Source of the DNA: a virus
IMG/VR virus record: IMGVR_UViG_3300030098_007154
Span: 1 to 20,884 of that record
Direction: 5' to 3' (one strand)
Length of the DNA: 20,884 nt
Each line of letters starts with the position of its first letter. Within the stretch, counting starts at the first letter, position 1. A model generated the notes under the pieces. The model ran no database searches. It worked only from the letters and a program-made list of their open reading frames with translations, and had not been told where the DNA came from. Both the position numbers and the translations under genes were made by a program. This document shows, piece after piece, positions 1 to 7,599 of this stretch.

Positions 1-2111
1 CGAGCCGTTTCTCTAACCTTGTCCAGAGCATCCAGAGTGTTTTGGGGCAAAGGTTCCAGAGTATTTCGTTGTAGTTGTGGTACGGTCGAGACGGGCGTAC
101 TTCCCGGGTTCTCCAAATCGGCGGTAGGTGGTATGGATGCAACGGCGGCGGGAGAAGTGGCGGCCCCTCCAACCGGGTGTATTCCCGTACCCACGGCAGC
201 CTGACGATCGATTTTCGCTTTAACGTCCTCTCTCTGCTTCGGTAAAGCTTCTTCGGTTGCGGCGCGAGTCTTGTTTATATCAGTCTGTAACAGAGCGGCC
301 TTGTGAAGCTCCGGATCCTGCATGATTGACTGTAGATCGGATGGGCCAAGATTGTTGATGTCAAAGGTGGGGTTGTATATGTTAGGCACGGTAGTCTTGC
401 CCGAAGACATGAAACCTAGTTCGGGATCCGCTCCTATTCCGGCGACGTCCGTGTAGGGCATCCTGTCCTCGGCTGGCCCTGTGAGAATGTCCGAGACGGA
501 GTCCTTGGCCTTTTCGCGCACAAAATCTGTGGCCTGGTCAGGGGACATACCCTGACGCTCGGCTTCTTCATACCACAACTTGTAAAGACGGGCTCGGTTT
601 TCATCCCCGGGGATGGGCTCGCCGAAATATTCCCCACGGGTTCCAAGGACATTGGACAGCATTTCGGGCATTTGACCAATCTCTTCCTTGTCCTCGGAAA
701 CGAACGCTTGCCCCTTGGTATCGGGAACTCGTTGTCGTGCTGGGTCGTCCAACCCTTCCCTAATTCTATTGGCGGCATCAATCTCTCGTTGGTCAGGTGG
801 TAGGCCTGGGGCACCTCCAGGGCCTGGCAAGCCTTCCAAGGGAGACACGAACTTTTTTCCCTGCGTCCCCCCGAGCAGATTGTCGAAGGATACCTCTCCG
901 CCGCCCTCTTCCTCCAAACGCCTGCGCATATCCTCGCGGTTTCGAGTCGCGGCACGGTGGTCCCATTCCTGGGCCTGCCGGAACTGGCGCATGGTGGATA
1001 TGATCTTCTTCTTGTCATCGATGGACAACGCATCCCGAGCCGCATCGACGTCGAGCTTCCCGTCCTTCACGTGATCCCGTACCATGGGGTGATCCTGATT
1101 TTCCTTGATCCAATCCGTCACCTCCTTGTCGGCGCCTGCTGATTTCTCTATTACATCCGCCTGCTCCTGGCGTATGTTAGCCTGCTTCTCGGCATCCTTA
1201 AGATCCTTGTATCTTTTATTATGGAGCCTGTTGTACTCGCTTCTAGGATGGTCCCTGGGTAGCACGGGAAGAAGACCGGCCTTGAGTATTTTGGAGTCGG
1301 TTAATGCACCCTCCACCTGAGCATCGGCTATTCGGGGGTCCACTTGGCCTGCGCCGAGAAGGCCTTCGCCTTCGCCTTCGCCTTCGCCTTCGCCTTCGCC
1401 TTCGCCATCAGCTTCACCTTCGCCAACTCCTTTGTAATCTCCTTCGCCTCTAGCAGCTAGCTTAGCCGAGAGGTCGTTGTATCTGTCCTTAGCATCCTTA
1501 GGTAAGTTTTTTACTATATCATTATAAACTTCTTCGCTCAAAGGAGCCCCTTTATCGTCCCGATTTACAGGTTGCTTCAAATCTTCTATCCCTACACCAT
1601 CCCACGTACCTAGTATGTCGTTACCCCCCGTCCAATCATCCGAGGGGTAATCCGACCACGGGTCGCCCGCCGCCTGCTCCGCCAAGCTCGCTTCCCACCC
1701 ATCTTCTGTTTTTGTAGGAGTAAAGGCATCATAATTGCTATTATGAATATTCCACCCATTGGATTTCACCCACGCCTCGTTAGCGTCATCGTCATTGGCA
1801 TAACCGAACAAATTCAGGATCATATCCTGGTAGTCTCCCGACCGCGGCCCCCTATAGGCGCTCCTTATAAGCTCCCCCAACCCAGCGGAGTACTCACCAT
1901 CCGACTGTTCGGCTATTATTTGAGAGACTCTATTCGTGAATCCGGAATCTCTTATAGAAAGAAGATCCTTACCCGCTTTCTCTATGGAAGTAAATGCAGC
2001 CTCGTGCTTATGTTGTATTGGGCTAGTAGTGCCATCAACAGCATCTAAGAGAAGTAACGCATATCTACGGGCTTCGTCTTCCGAAGGTATAAAAGGTTTT
2101 TCTTTGGCCAT
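1..2111 (-). CDS. Very long hypothetical phage protein (3' end beyond window)
   Basis: One uninterrupted minus-strand frame runs from an ATG at 2111 to the left edge, giving at least 703 codons without a stop; I translated every line of it. The start (MAKEKPFIPSEDE) follows an AGGAG Shine-Dalgarno about 9 nt upstream and lies 24 nt after the terminase stop, so it is the next gene of the packaging operon. The N-terminal 250 residues are acidic and Trp/Asp/Gly-rich. They are followed by a (Gly-Glu)7 tract, a charged, helical, coiled-coil-like middle with many Lys, Arg and Glu, and a Pro/Gly-rich linker near residue 430. I see no signal peptide or membrane segment. Portal genes often follow terL, but nothing here resembles a portal core, so an internal virion or scaffold-like protein is equally possible. 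Function is not recognised. Confidence 0.85.
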   Translation of the reverse strand, partial: MAKEKPFIPSEDEARRYALLLLDAVDGTTSPIQHKHEAAFTSIEKAGKDLLSIRDSGFTNRVSQIIAEQSDGEYSAGLGELIRSAYRGPRSGDYQDMILNLFGYANDDDANEAWVKSNGWNIHNSNYDAFTPTKTEDGWEASLAEQAAGDPWSDYPSDDWTGGNDILGTWDGVGIEDLKQPVNRDDKGAPLSEEVYNDIVKNLPKDAKDRYNDLSAKLAARGEGDYKGVGEGEADGEGEGEGEGEGEGEGLLGAGQVDPRIADAQVEGALTDSKILKAGLLPVLPRDHPRSEYNRLHNKRYKDLKDAEKQANIRQEQADVIEKSAGADKEVTDWIKENQDHPMVRDHVKDGKLDVDAARDALSIDDKKKIISTMRQFRQAQEWDHRAATRNREDMRRRLEEEGGGEVSFDNLLGGTQGKKFVSPLEGLPGPGGAPGLPPDQREIDAANRIREGLDDPARQRVPDTKGQAFVSEDKEEIGQMPEMLSNVLGTRGEYFGEPIPGDENRARLYKLWYEEAERQGMSPDQATDFVREKAKDSVSDILTGPAEDRMPYTDVAGIGADPELGFMSSGKTTVPNIYNPTFDINNLGPSDLQSIMQDPELHKAALLQTDINKTRAATEEALPKQREDVKAKIDRQAAVGTGIHPVGGAATSPAAVASIPPTADLENPGSTPVSTVPQLQRNTLEPLPQNTLDALDKVRETA
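1363..1406 (-). repeat. Hexanucleotide tandem repeat encoding (Gly-Glu)n
   Basis: About 7.3 copies of CCTTCG on the plus strand (GGCGAA on the coding strand) encode seven Gly-Glu pairs within the long left-edge gene. Flanking codons (GGC GAA GGT GAA GCT GAT) look like degenerated copies. The unit is six bases, so slippage changes length without shifting the frame. It probably forms a flexible acidic linker. Confidence 0.9.
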
Positions 2112-2135
2112 GGTGTTTTTCTCCTAAATGCATTA

Positions 2136-3890
2136 TCAAGAGATTTTCATTCTCTTGTTCTTTAGATATGTGTTCAATGGTACTCTCATAAATCCGTCGG
2201 GACATAGCAAGCCTGGATTTTTGCGGAGCATCCTATTGCTTATCCTCTTTTTCTTCGGCATTTTGTATTTCGTGGCCGAATCTATGTTATAGACCGCGAG
2301 GGCGGCGGCGAGAACATGGTCATCATGATGGCCGGGAGCGGCCTCGGGCTTCCCCCTGTCATTGACCACGAAAGTCTTCAACTCCTTCATAACGTCGGGA
2401 TCGGGGATATCCACGTTGCCCTCCACGATCTCGGTGGCCAAATGATCTATTATGGTCTTTCGGGTAATCTTGTCGGTGCTCCAGCCAAAGGCCTTCTCCA
2501 CCATGCCAGTGGAATCGACCACTTTCCTTCGCTGATAGACATGCACGCCCTGATCCAGCAAGTATTTGACAAGGGCCAAGCCCGAATTATTTACCTCGGG
2601 AACCACGAACGCACCACCAAACCATTTGGCGGCCAATCTGATCTCCTCGGCCAGTATGCCTATGTCCACCCTGCTATGGTGTATCGCAACCAAACGCGGA
2701 ACATGCCATACGCCATGCCAATCCTCGTACCCTCTTTTCCATATTTGGGCGGAATGATAATCGGGATCGGCGGCCAAGCCCTGTATCTGCTGATCTTCGC
2801 CCGTGCAAGTATCCACGGACATAACGTATTGGGAGTCGTACTGAGGTTCTTCGTACAAACGCCAATTTCCGGCGGCATCGGGTGTGAACGACGCGGTGTC
2901 CCCCTGACCGGACATAGTGCCCAGTCTGTAGGTTTGATTCTTCGCGGCCTTGGACATCTCCTCGATTACCTGAATATTGAAGCGGGGGCGGGACGATAGA
3001 AGGAAACACTCCTCCGGATCCGACGGATACTCCTGCCGGAACTTGTTCACGTCGCCATTGCACTTGTCGCGAAGGGTCTTGCGTCTCCAATGCATGTTTT
3101 CCCAGGTGACGTCGAAACGTTTCATCTCGTCTTCCTCGTCACGGGTGAGATCGGACTTGAACTCCTCCAACTCCTCCTCGGACCTGAAAGGTATGGTGGA
3201 ATCCTCGAACTCGAACCATGCGGCGAATATCTTCTCCCAGTCGTTTTCCTGCACATATGTCCTGTAAAACCACCCCTGCGGACCATTCGGAGTGGAATCC
3301 GCTATGCAGAGCGAAACACTGTCCCCGTCATAAAGAGACTGCAAATAACCCAGGGCGGCATCGGTATGACCCGATTGCTGCCAAAAGGCGGTTTCCGTCA
3401 TATTCCCGACCTGAATGGTGCCGGATCTACCCGCATTCTTGGAGCCAGCGGTCTCTTTACCGTACTTGCAGTTAGTTACCGTCGTTATCAGATCCGCCAG
3501 ACTTCCGCCCTCGGCCAGGTTTCCGTTGTTTCCGTCCCACGGGAATATGTCCAATTCCGCGAATCTCCGATATATCTCGAACACCTTGTCCGAGGTACCC
3601 TGTATATCGCCCATCAGACTCCCCGCCAGATCCGAGTGCTTCCGCATGTGGTGATACACCAAAGCTTGCGCGCAGGTTGAGGCTCCCTTCTGACGTGGTT
3701 TCAGTATTACCATCTTGCATGCCTTGTCCTCCAGTTGACATTTTCTGTAATAATCGAACATCCTCTGCTGAAGGATGTTGGCCTTGGGCTTTATTATCTT
3801 GCCCCTCTTGTCCTTGATCATGCCGAAGGTGCTGAACCAGACCTCCGGATCCAGTCGGATGAGATCCGCGATCTGTTGCTCTTCGGTCAT
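2136..3890 (-). CDS. terL: Large terminase subunit (TerL), DNA-packaging ATPase/nuclease
   Basis: This 584-residue protein is the motor that cuts concatemeric DNA and drives it into the prohead. The ATPase domain shows a terminase-style Walker A, KPRQKGAST, at residues 64-72, and an acidic motif NMTETAFW around 163-170 that matches the usual Walker B/coupling region. The C-terminal RNase H-like nuclease has D360 in YVMSVDT, E432 in VVPEVNN and the closing GHHDDHVLAAAL (D523/D524). All three metal-binding positions are present, so the enzyme looks intact and of normal length. Its ATG overlaps the stop of the lysozyme gene (ATGA at 3887-3890), implying translational coupling. The C-terminal 40 residues are basic. 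Family assignment is firm; the packaging type (cos or pac) cannot be read from it. Confidence 0.95.
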   Translation of the reverse strand: MTEEQQIADLIRLDPEVWFSTFGMIKDKRGKIIKPKANILQQRMFDYYRKCQLEDKACKMVILKPRQKGASTCAQALVYHHMRKHSDLAGSLMGDIQGTSDKVFEIYRRFAELDIFPWDGNNGNLAEGGSLADLITTVTNCKYGKETAGSKNAGRSGTIQVGNMTETAFWQQSGHTDAALGYLQSLYDGDSVSLCIADSTPNGPQGWFYRTYVQENDWEKIFAAWFEFEDSTIPFRSEEELEEFKSDLTRDEEDEMKRFDVTWENMHWRRKTLRDKCNGDVNKFRQEYPSDPEECFLLSSRPRFNIQVIEEMSKAAKNQTYRLGTMSGQGDTASFTPDAAGNWRLYEEPQYDSQYVMSVDTCTGEDQQIQGLAADPDYHSAQIWKRGYEDWHGVWHVPRLVAIHHSRVDIGILAEEIRLAAKWFGGAFVVPEVNNSGLALVKYLLDQGVHVYQRRKVVDSTGMVEKAFGWSTDKITRKTIIDHLATEIVEGNVDIPDPDVMKELKTFVVNDRGKPEAAPGHHDDHVLAAALAVYNIDSATKYKMPKKKRISNRMLRKNPGLLCPDGFMRVPLNTYLKNKRMKIS

Positions 3891-4441
3891 TTGGAAAACA
3901 TCAAATGGCCCGGCCCGGTAAAAGCGCCTCTCAACGAGCCCGCGGTATGCTCCATGCGCGGCCTAATCCCTGGCCTCCCCCGAGAAACAGCGGTTTTATA
4001 TTCCTTGTTATTCAAAAATTCCTTGGCGGCGGCATCTTGATCCCCTTCGTTAAAAAGACGTCGGGCCTTCGGGCTCCCTCCCCAGCTTCCTCTATACTGG
4101 GACGCGCCCAAAGCGGTTTGGGTCACCGGATCCAGCTCATACAGGGAGGGGGTCATTTTTATTAAATCACGCTCCCGCTCCCCCGCTTCCTCCCTCAACA
4201 ACGCGGAGGCCTCCGGCTCTGTCATGGTGGCCCCGGGCTTGGCATGTTTCCCGGTATGACCATACCCTATCGTGGGGACATCTCCCTTGGTGGGTATGTA
4301 GGTCTTGCCTCTGAAACCTTCGTATTGCTTGAGTTTGGGAACAAGCCTGTCCAGATACTCTTTCTTGTCCTTTTGCGCCTTAAGGATCTGGGCTCGGGAC
4401 AAAGGTCTTGTGAAAGGCTCTATGTCGTACTCATCGGCCAT
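3887..4441 (-). CDS. GH24-type phage lysozyme (muramidase)
   Basis: This 184-residue protein would hydrolyse the glycan backbone of peptidoglycan. After a charged N-terminal extension of about 30 residues comes YEGFRGKTYIP (candidate catalytic Glu41) and then TIGYGHTG at 57-64, the hallmark of T4/P1-type lysozymes. A C-terminal stretch around 125-170 (RRLFNEG, SRGRPGIRPRMEH) matches the second half of the fold. No signal peptide or membrane segment is present, and there is no holin beside it. The position where many relatives have the catalytic Asp (nine after the Glu) is Pro50, with Asp54 slightly further on. It sits between small basic proteins and terL, so it may be a virion-associated enzyme rather than the main endolysin. 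Its start overlaps the preceding stop (TGATG) and its stop overlaps terL (ATGA). Confidence 0.85.
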   Translation of the reverse strand: MADEYDIEPFTRPLSRAQILKAQKDKKEYLDRLVPKLKQYEGFRGKTYIPTKGDVPTIGYGHTGKHAKPGATMTEPEASALLREEAGERERDLIKMTPSLYELDPVTQTALGASQYRGSWGGSPKARRLFNEGDQDAAAKEFLNNKEYKTAVSRGRPGIRPRMEHTAGSLRGAFTGPGHLMFSK

Positions 4442-4557
4442 CAGTGCTTTTTCCTACCGCCTTTGGCCTTTTTCCCGCGCTTTTTGGCTGCGTACCTTCG
4501 GGCTGCTTTCTTACCCTTCTTAGTGTAGGGGAACTTCTTTTTTCCTACTTTTGGCAT
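4441..4557 (-). CDS. 38-aa highly basic peptide (MPKVGKKKFPYT type)
   Basis: The translation begins MPKVGKKKFPYTKKGKKAA and ends KGGRKKH; about half of all residues are Lys or Arg. An AGGA-type ribosome-binding site lies 7-8 nt upstream of the ATG at 4557, and the stop TGA shares its last base with the lysozyme start (TGATG), so it is part of the coupled virion operon. From memory, peptides starting MPKVGKKKFPYT are common small unknowns in marine phage genomes; I could not verify this here. Binding to DNA or RNA, or neutralising packaged DNA, is plausible from charge alone. No fold is recognisable. Confidence 0.8.
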   Translation of the reverse strand: MPKVGKKKFPYTKKGKKAARRYAAKKRGKKAKGGRKKH

Positions 4558-4572
4558 GATTAATCCTGATTA

Positions 4573-4896
4573 CTAGTATAATTTTTTCTTACGTTCTGGG
4601 TAGTTACGTTTTTTCTTTCCACCTATTTCGCGAATCTCGTCCTCGACCTCGTCGGCTATTTTTTCGCTTTTAGTCCTCTTGGACTTGAATTTACGTTCCT
4701 TCTTCTCCATGAACTCTTGAGCTCTCTCGTCGCCCATGCCGTGAGCCTCGTCGCTCCACTTCTTGCGTTTCCTGTCCAGCTTTCCCTTAGCTCCCAGACC
4801 TGTCCCTATTTTATGTGCACGCCTGTAGGCTTCACGGTAACCTTCGTAAGCTCCTACGCCAGCCCCTGAAACTATTGATTTATATTTATCAGCCAT
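4573..4896 (-). CDS. 107-aa charged basic protein, function unknown
   Basis: The 107 residues begin MADKYKSIVSGAGVGAYEGY, a short Gly/Ala-rich helix, and continue as a very charged helical segment dominated by Lys, Arg and Glu, ending RNYPERKKKLY. A GAGG Shine-Dalgarno lies about 8 nt upstream of the start. It lies 3 nt after the 70-aa gene and 15 nt before the 38-aa peptide. The lack of hydrophobic core patterning after residue 35 suggests an extended or coiled-coil virion or nucleic-acid-associated protein. I do not recognise the family. Confidence 0.75.
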   Translation of the reverse strand: MADKYKSIVSGAGVGAYEGYREAYRRAHKIGTGLGAKGKLDRKRKKWSDEAHGMGDERAQEFMEKKERKFKSKRTKSEKIADEVEDEIREIGGKKKRNYPERKKKLY

Positions 4897-4899
4897 GAC

Positions 4900-5112
4900 T
4901 CAATCCTCTTCGTTCAGTTTATCGGTAAAATCCGTATCAGGCTCGAACTCTATGTCGGATTCCATTTCAATGGCCGGGGTATTGCAGACCTTGTTAATTA
5001 TCTCCACGGATGCCTCGGCCATCTCAAGAACATCCAGATCGGATTCATTACCCCACCTGCTGAACAGGGCAAGGAGCTCTCCCTGGAATTTCTGTTTCGG
5101 GCTTGGGTCCAT
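4900..5112 (-). CDS. 70-aa acidic protein, function unknown
   Basis: This small acidic protein has a helical N-terminal half (KFQGELLALFSRWGNESDLD) and a strongly acidic tail (ESDIEFEPDTDFTDKLNEED). Its ATG overlaps the stop of the 298-aa structural gene as TGATG at 5110-5114, which indicates translational coupling and supports it as a real gene. The acidic tail contrasts with the basic 107-aa and 38-aa products immediately downstream, so the products could interact by charge. That is inference only, and no family is recognised. Confidence 0.75.
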   Translation of the reverse strand: MDPSPKQKFQGELLALFSRWGNESDLDVLEMAEASVEIINKVCNTPAIEMESDIEFEPDTDFTDKLNEED

Positions 5113-6008
5113 CAGGATGCGGTGTAGGTTATTTTCCTGGAGACTGTGTAAGGCTGTATCTCATTGGTAAGCGTTAGGAATCCAGTATCGAATTTAATAA
5201 CCCCAGAGGGGTCCAACTTGGCGGTAGCAACCGTTCGGGCCACATTGCTTTTCGTAAAGTCCACCACACCCGATCCATTAAACACATTTAGATTGGTGAT
5301 TGAGCCGGTGCCATTGGAGGTTACCGTACCGCCAGTTACGTTAAGCGTGACGATTGTCGTGGTCCCCGTGGTCAAAAGAGTACCCGCCTGTATGTTTATT
5401 TCGGTGAAAACCACGTCATCCAGGTATACATCGCCACCTAGGATATTCAACTCCGCCGCGGTAGCTGCCAGATAACCTATGAACAGATCGGCGTCCGTGG
5501 CCACTTTCGTGTCATAACTGACGGTTACCTTGTCCAGTTTGGACGTGGTATCGTCCGTATCCGCTCCAAAAGATGCTTTTCCCTTGTACAAGATAAGATC
5601 GTTATTGGTGCCGGATCCCTTCAATCTAACGGGAGGTTTGGATGCATCGGCCGATGTTCCGGTATTGCTGATCGTGATATCCGTGTCATCGGATCCCAGA
5701 TCTATATTGATCAGGGGGGATCCCGCTGGCGTGCCGGGACCGTTATGATATCCAATATTCAGTATCGGAGTCTGTGTTTGAAGCGGTGTGTCTTCGGCTC
5801 CGAGCGATCCCGTATAGCTTTGAGCTATGTTCAGAGATCCCAGATTGATACTGGATTGATCCAGCTCCGAGGCAGTGTTGCAACTTACCGAGTTATTCTC
5901 GAAATATACGTTATCGCCGCCTGTCGGGACTCCACTAGGGCTCCAGTTGTCCGGATGCGTCCATGCATTCGGTGATGCGCCGGTTCCTACCCAAATTTTA
6001 GTTGCCAT
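5112..6008 (-). CDS. Beta-rich repetitive protein, probable virion decoration or fibre component
   Basis: The 298 residues are almost entirely Thr/Ser/Asn/Gly/Val/Ile in short beta strands. The start reads KIWVGTGASPNAWTHPDNWS then GVPTGGDNVYF, a layout I associate with the first turns of beta-solenoid passenger or adhesin-like domains. The later part (LNVTGGTVTSNGTGSITNLN) repeats short strand-turn units of about 8-11 residues. There is no signal peptide. A GAGGAA ribosome-binding site precedes the ATG. As the second gene of the packaging/virion operon, a head decoration or tail-fibre-like role is likely, but the exact part of the particle cannot be assigned. Confidence 0.8.
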   Translation of the reverse strand: MATKIWVGTGASPNAWTHPDNWSPSGVPTGGDNVYFENNSVSCNTASELDQSSINLGSLNIAQSYTGSLGAEDTPLQTQTPILNIGYHNGPGTPAGSPLINIDLGSDDTDITISNTGTSADASKPPVRLKGSGTNNDLILYKGKASFGADTDDTTSKLDKVTVSYDTKVATDADLFIGYLAATAAELNILGGDVYLDDVVFTEINIQAGTLLTTGTTTIVTLNVTGGTVTSNGTGSITNLNVFNGSGVVDFTKSNVARTVATAKLDPSGVIKFDTGFLTLTNEIQPYTVSRKITYTAS

Positions 6009-6014
6009 ATCGTT

Positions 6015-6425
6015 TTATTCCTCGTTTTCGAGCCTCTCGGGCTCCATTATCTGTGCTTTTTGAAGTGAATCGGTGTAGGTTTCGACGATTTCGCCCAATG
6101 CCACGCCCGAATTGCGAATTCTTTTCATTATTTCGTCCGGAGAGGCCGTTTTTGCGCTTTTGTCGTCAACCGTTATGTCATGTCGGGTGGCAGGTTTGCC
6201 AAATCCGTACTCTAACATGAGTCTGGCACTTGTCAAACGGGTAGAGTGATCAGGTACCTCCTCATAGCGCATACCCCTCTGGCCTTCGAGCGAAGCTCCA
6301 CGGACAATTTGCGTTGCGCTCATGCCTTTTCTCAATACTCCGACCGCGCTGGCGAAGTCATCGTCCTCGATATACTTGTGAACGTCCTCTCGTAGACGTT
6401 TCGGAGTCGTTTTGCGAATGGCCAT
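6015..6425 (-). CDS. Possible small terminase subunit (TerS-like), first gene of virion operon
   Basis: This 136-residue protein has a basic N-terminus (MAIRKTTPKRLREDVHKYIED), a helix-turn-helix-like stretch near residues 25-45 (ASAVGVLRKGMSATQIVRGA), and SARLMLEYGFGKPATRHD around 66-83. An arrangement of small helices followed by a LEYGFGKP-type segment is common in phage small terminases and their relatives, which bind the packaging site and load TerL. It opens the leftward operon containing terL, a usual place for terS, but five genes lie between them. No clear Shine-Dalgarno precedes the ATG. Assignment is tentative; it could be another small DNA-binding virion protein. Confidence 0.5.
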   Translation of the reverse strand: MAIRKTTPKRLREDVHKYIEDDDFASAVGVLRKGMSATQIVRGASLEGQRGMRYEEVPDHSTRLTSARLMLEYGFGKPATRHDITVDDKSAKTASPDEIMKRIRNSGVALGEIVETYTDSLQKAQIMEPERLENEE

Positions 6426-6654
6426 AGGTTCTTACGTGCGCGCGAGTGTATATATTTTACGGGAAACGGGTTCCCTTTTTAAAAATTGGTTTTAAATATA
6501 GAGGGGGGAGGGTGTGGGGGGCAAGGGGAAAGGAGAAACAATAATTTGTGATTTGCTAGTTGATTGCTAGGTCGTGTGATAGTTCGGTACCCGCGGGGGA
6601 TGGGGGTGGGTACCACGGTGGTGTGTGATGTGGACACGGTAACCATTGACGCAT
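6426..6654. other. Noncoding region upstream of the virion operon
   Basis: There is no convincing gene in these 229 bases. Contents: a small inverted repeat GGGAA/TTCCC (6461-6465 with 6471-6475) followed on the plus strand by five T; an AT-rich patch (6476-6500); two G-rich clusters; two GGTACC palindromes (near 6587 and 6609); and a palindrome ACCACGGTGGT (6612-6622). This is where a promoter for the leftward virion operon must lie. It could also hold a packaging or replication site, but I see no diagnostic motif for either. Confidence 0.6.
6503..6528 (+). other. G-quadruplex-forming motif
   Basis: Four G runs on the plus strand (6, 3, 6 and 4 long) are separated by loops of 1, 3 and 3 bases, satisfying the usual G3+N1-7 rule. 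A second cluster at about 6594-6610 has three more runs. The motif lies about 80 bp upstream of the first virion gene, on its non-coding strand. Its effect, if any, is unknown. Confidence 0.7.
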
Positions 6655-6694
6655 GGCATAAAGAAAGACGGACACCCGAAGGTGCCCGCCTCTC
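6655..6694 (-). terminator. Intrinsic terminator of the 138-aa gene
   Basis: In the minus transcript GGGCACC pairs with GGTGTCC across a UUCG tetraloop. The stem extends outward to about 12 bp and is followed by a U-rich tail (CTTTCTTTA). The non-Watson-Crick pairs are G-U only in the minus RNA. It begins about 30 nt after the stop at 6726. Confidence 0.88.
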
Positions 6695-6725
6695 GTTAGG
6701 GTCAGGATGATAGTTGATGTTGAGG

Positions 6726-7142
6726 TTAGCAGTAGTAGGGTACGAAACCTTTGGCGTAGTTACCGTCCTCGTCGCTTGCACCTTCGTGAGCTCTCGGCGT
6801 CCGTGCCACATGAACGAACGGTTTGGATGTGCCGTCGTGCCAACCCCGTGGGATGTAGTCTCCCTCGTGGGTGTTGGGAGTGTGGGTTGCAGGAAGTGCG
6901 GCGTATGATGCGGCTCGAAGCCTTCTTTGGCTCGCTTCACAACCAGGCCACCCATCGCCGAGATTCTTACTCAACGCCTTGGCGAATTCTTTAGCCGTTT
7001 TCTCGCACTTGAAGGTGTCGCAACTAGAGAATGTATAGTAGCTGTAATACCAACCGCCTTCTTCGGGACCTCCGAATAGCCGGTATTTTTTATAGATGCT
7101 TACACACCAAGGTGCGTGATGTAGTTTGTAGTATATACCCAT
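6726..7142 (-). CDS. 138-aa aromatic- and Cys-containing hypothetical protein
   Basis: The start (MGIYYKLHHAPWCVSIYKKY) has an AAAGGA ribosome-binding site about 8 nt upstream. Residues 1-75 look like a compact domain (GGPEEGGWYYSYYTF, then KTAKEFAKALSKNLGDGW, an amphipathic helix); the rest is Gly/Pro/His-rich, ending AKGFVPYYC. It is a single-gene unit, with a conserved upstream element about 30 bp before the ATG and a strong terminator about 30 nt after the stop. An overlapping frame entirely within this stretch and its downstream flank lacks such signals. No family is recognised. Confidence 0.7.
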   Translation of the reverse strand: MGIYYKLHHAPWCVSIYKKYRLFGGPEEGGWYYSYYTFSSCDTFKCEKTAKEFAKALSKNLGDGWPGCEASQRRLRAASYAALPATHTPNTHEGDYIPRGWHDGTSKPFVHVARTPRAHEGASDEDGNYAKGFVPYYC

Positions 7143-7172
7143 GGTATTTTTCCTTTGTTAACTATTATGATT

Positions 7173-7210
7173 CGAATCACAAATGACAGGCATAAAAAAG
7201 AGCGAAGCGA
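7173..7210 (-). promoter_or_regulatory. Conserved upstream element, copy 1
   Basis: On the plus strand this reads CGAATCACAAATGACAGGCA and then continues to GAGCGAAGCGA. It matches the copy at 8400-8437 at 31 of 38 positions and shares a TCACAAAGGA-like core with copies near 10100 and 19310. All four lie upstream of the first gene of a minus-strand unit. It is probably a promoter or an operator; which of the two is not decided by sequence. Confidence 0.6.
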
Positions 7211-7599
7211 GAAGGTCATGAGGATGTGCGGGCTTTATGTGTTTGGAGGCGAGACTACGAGGACTTCGTCCGAGACTTCAATGCCTACGGCATTTCTCGC
7301 CGGCTTTTGGTGGGGTGGATGCGATAGCCGGATGATAGTGCTAGCCGCGGAGCGGTGGTGAGGCGCTAGCCGAACCGCGCGGAGCGGCCGCGCAGCGGTG
7401 CGATGGCGCTAGCCAGCGCGCGCTGCGTGAGGCCGCGCAAGCGGCCCCGCCCCAGCGGGCATCGCTCGGCGATGTCGGCTGGAAATGGCGGCTCCGCCCC
7501 AACGGGGCGGTCCCGCTCCAAGGTGCATCGCTCGGCGATGCAGCTTGGTAAAGCGGCTCTGGAAAGTCTGAAAACCCGTAGAGGTTTTCAGGGGACTGG
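7211..7599. repeat. GC-rich, hairpin-packed noncoding region
   Basis: No credible gene. The region contains many short perfect inverted repeats: GGCCGC-GCAA-GCGGCC (7431-7446, GNRA loop), CATCGC-TCG-GCGATG twice (7460-7474 and 7526-7540), GGCGG/CCGCC (near 7488-7499), CCCC/GGGG (near 7500) and CTGAAAACC/GGTTTTCAG (7568-7576 with 7583-7591). Three GCTAGC palindromes lie at 7340, 7365 and 7408, the first directly joined to ATGATAGT. Composition is clearly more GC-rich than the adjacent AT-rich genes. It resembles a cluster of small palindromic elements rather than coding sequence. Confidence 0.75.

Noticed and set aside
434-1045. 203-codon minus-strand frame
   Set aside because: It lies inside the continuous frame of the 1-2111 gene in another phase and reads as Arg/Pro/Ser-rich shadow sequence.
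2316-2999. 227-codon plus-strand frame
   Set aside because: It is antisense to the nuclease half of terL, whose catalytic motifs are intact.
6479-6955. 158-codon minus-strand frame
   Set aside because: It starts inside the 138-aa gene, reads through that gene's terminator and the C-rich complement of the G4 motif, and has a Thr/Pro-rich shadow composition.
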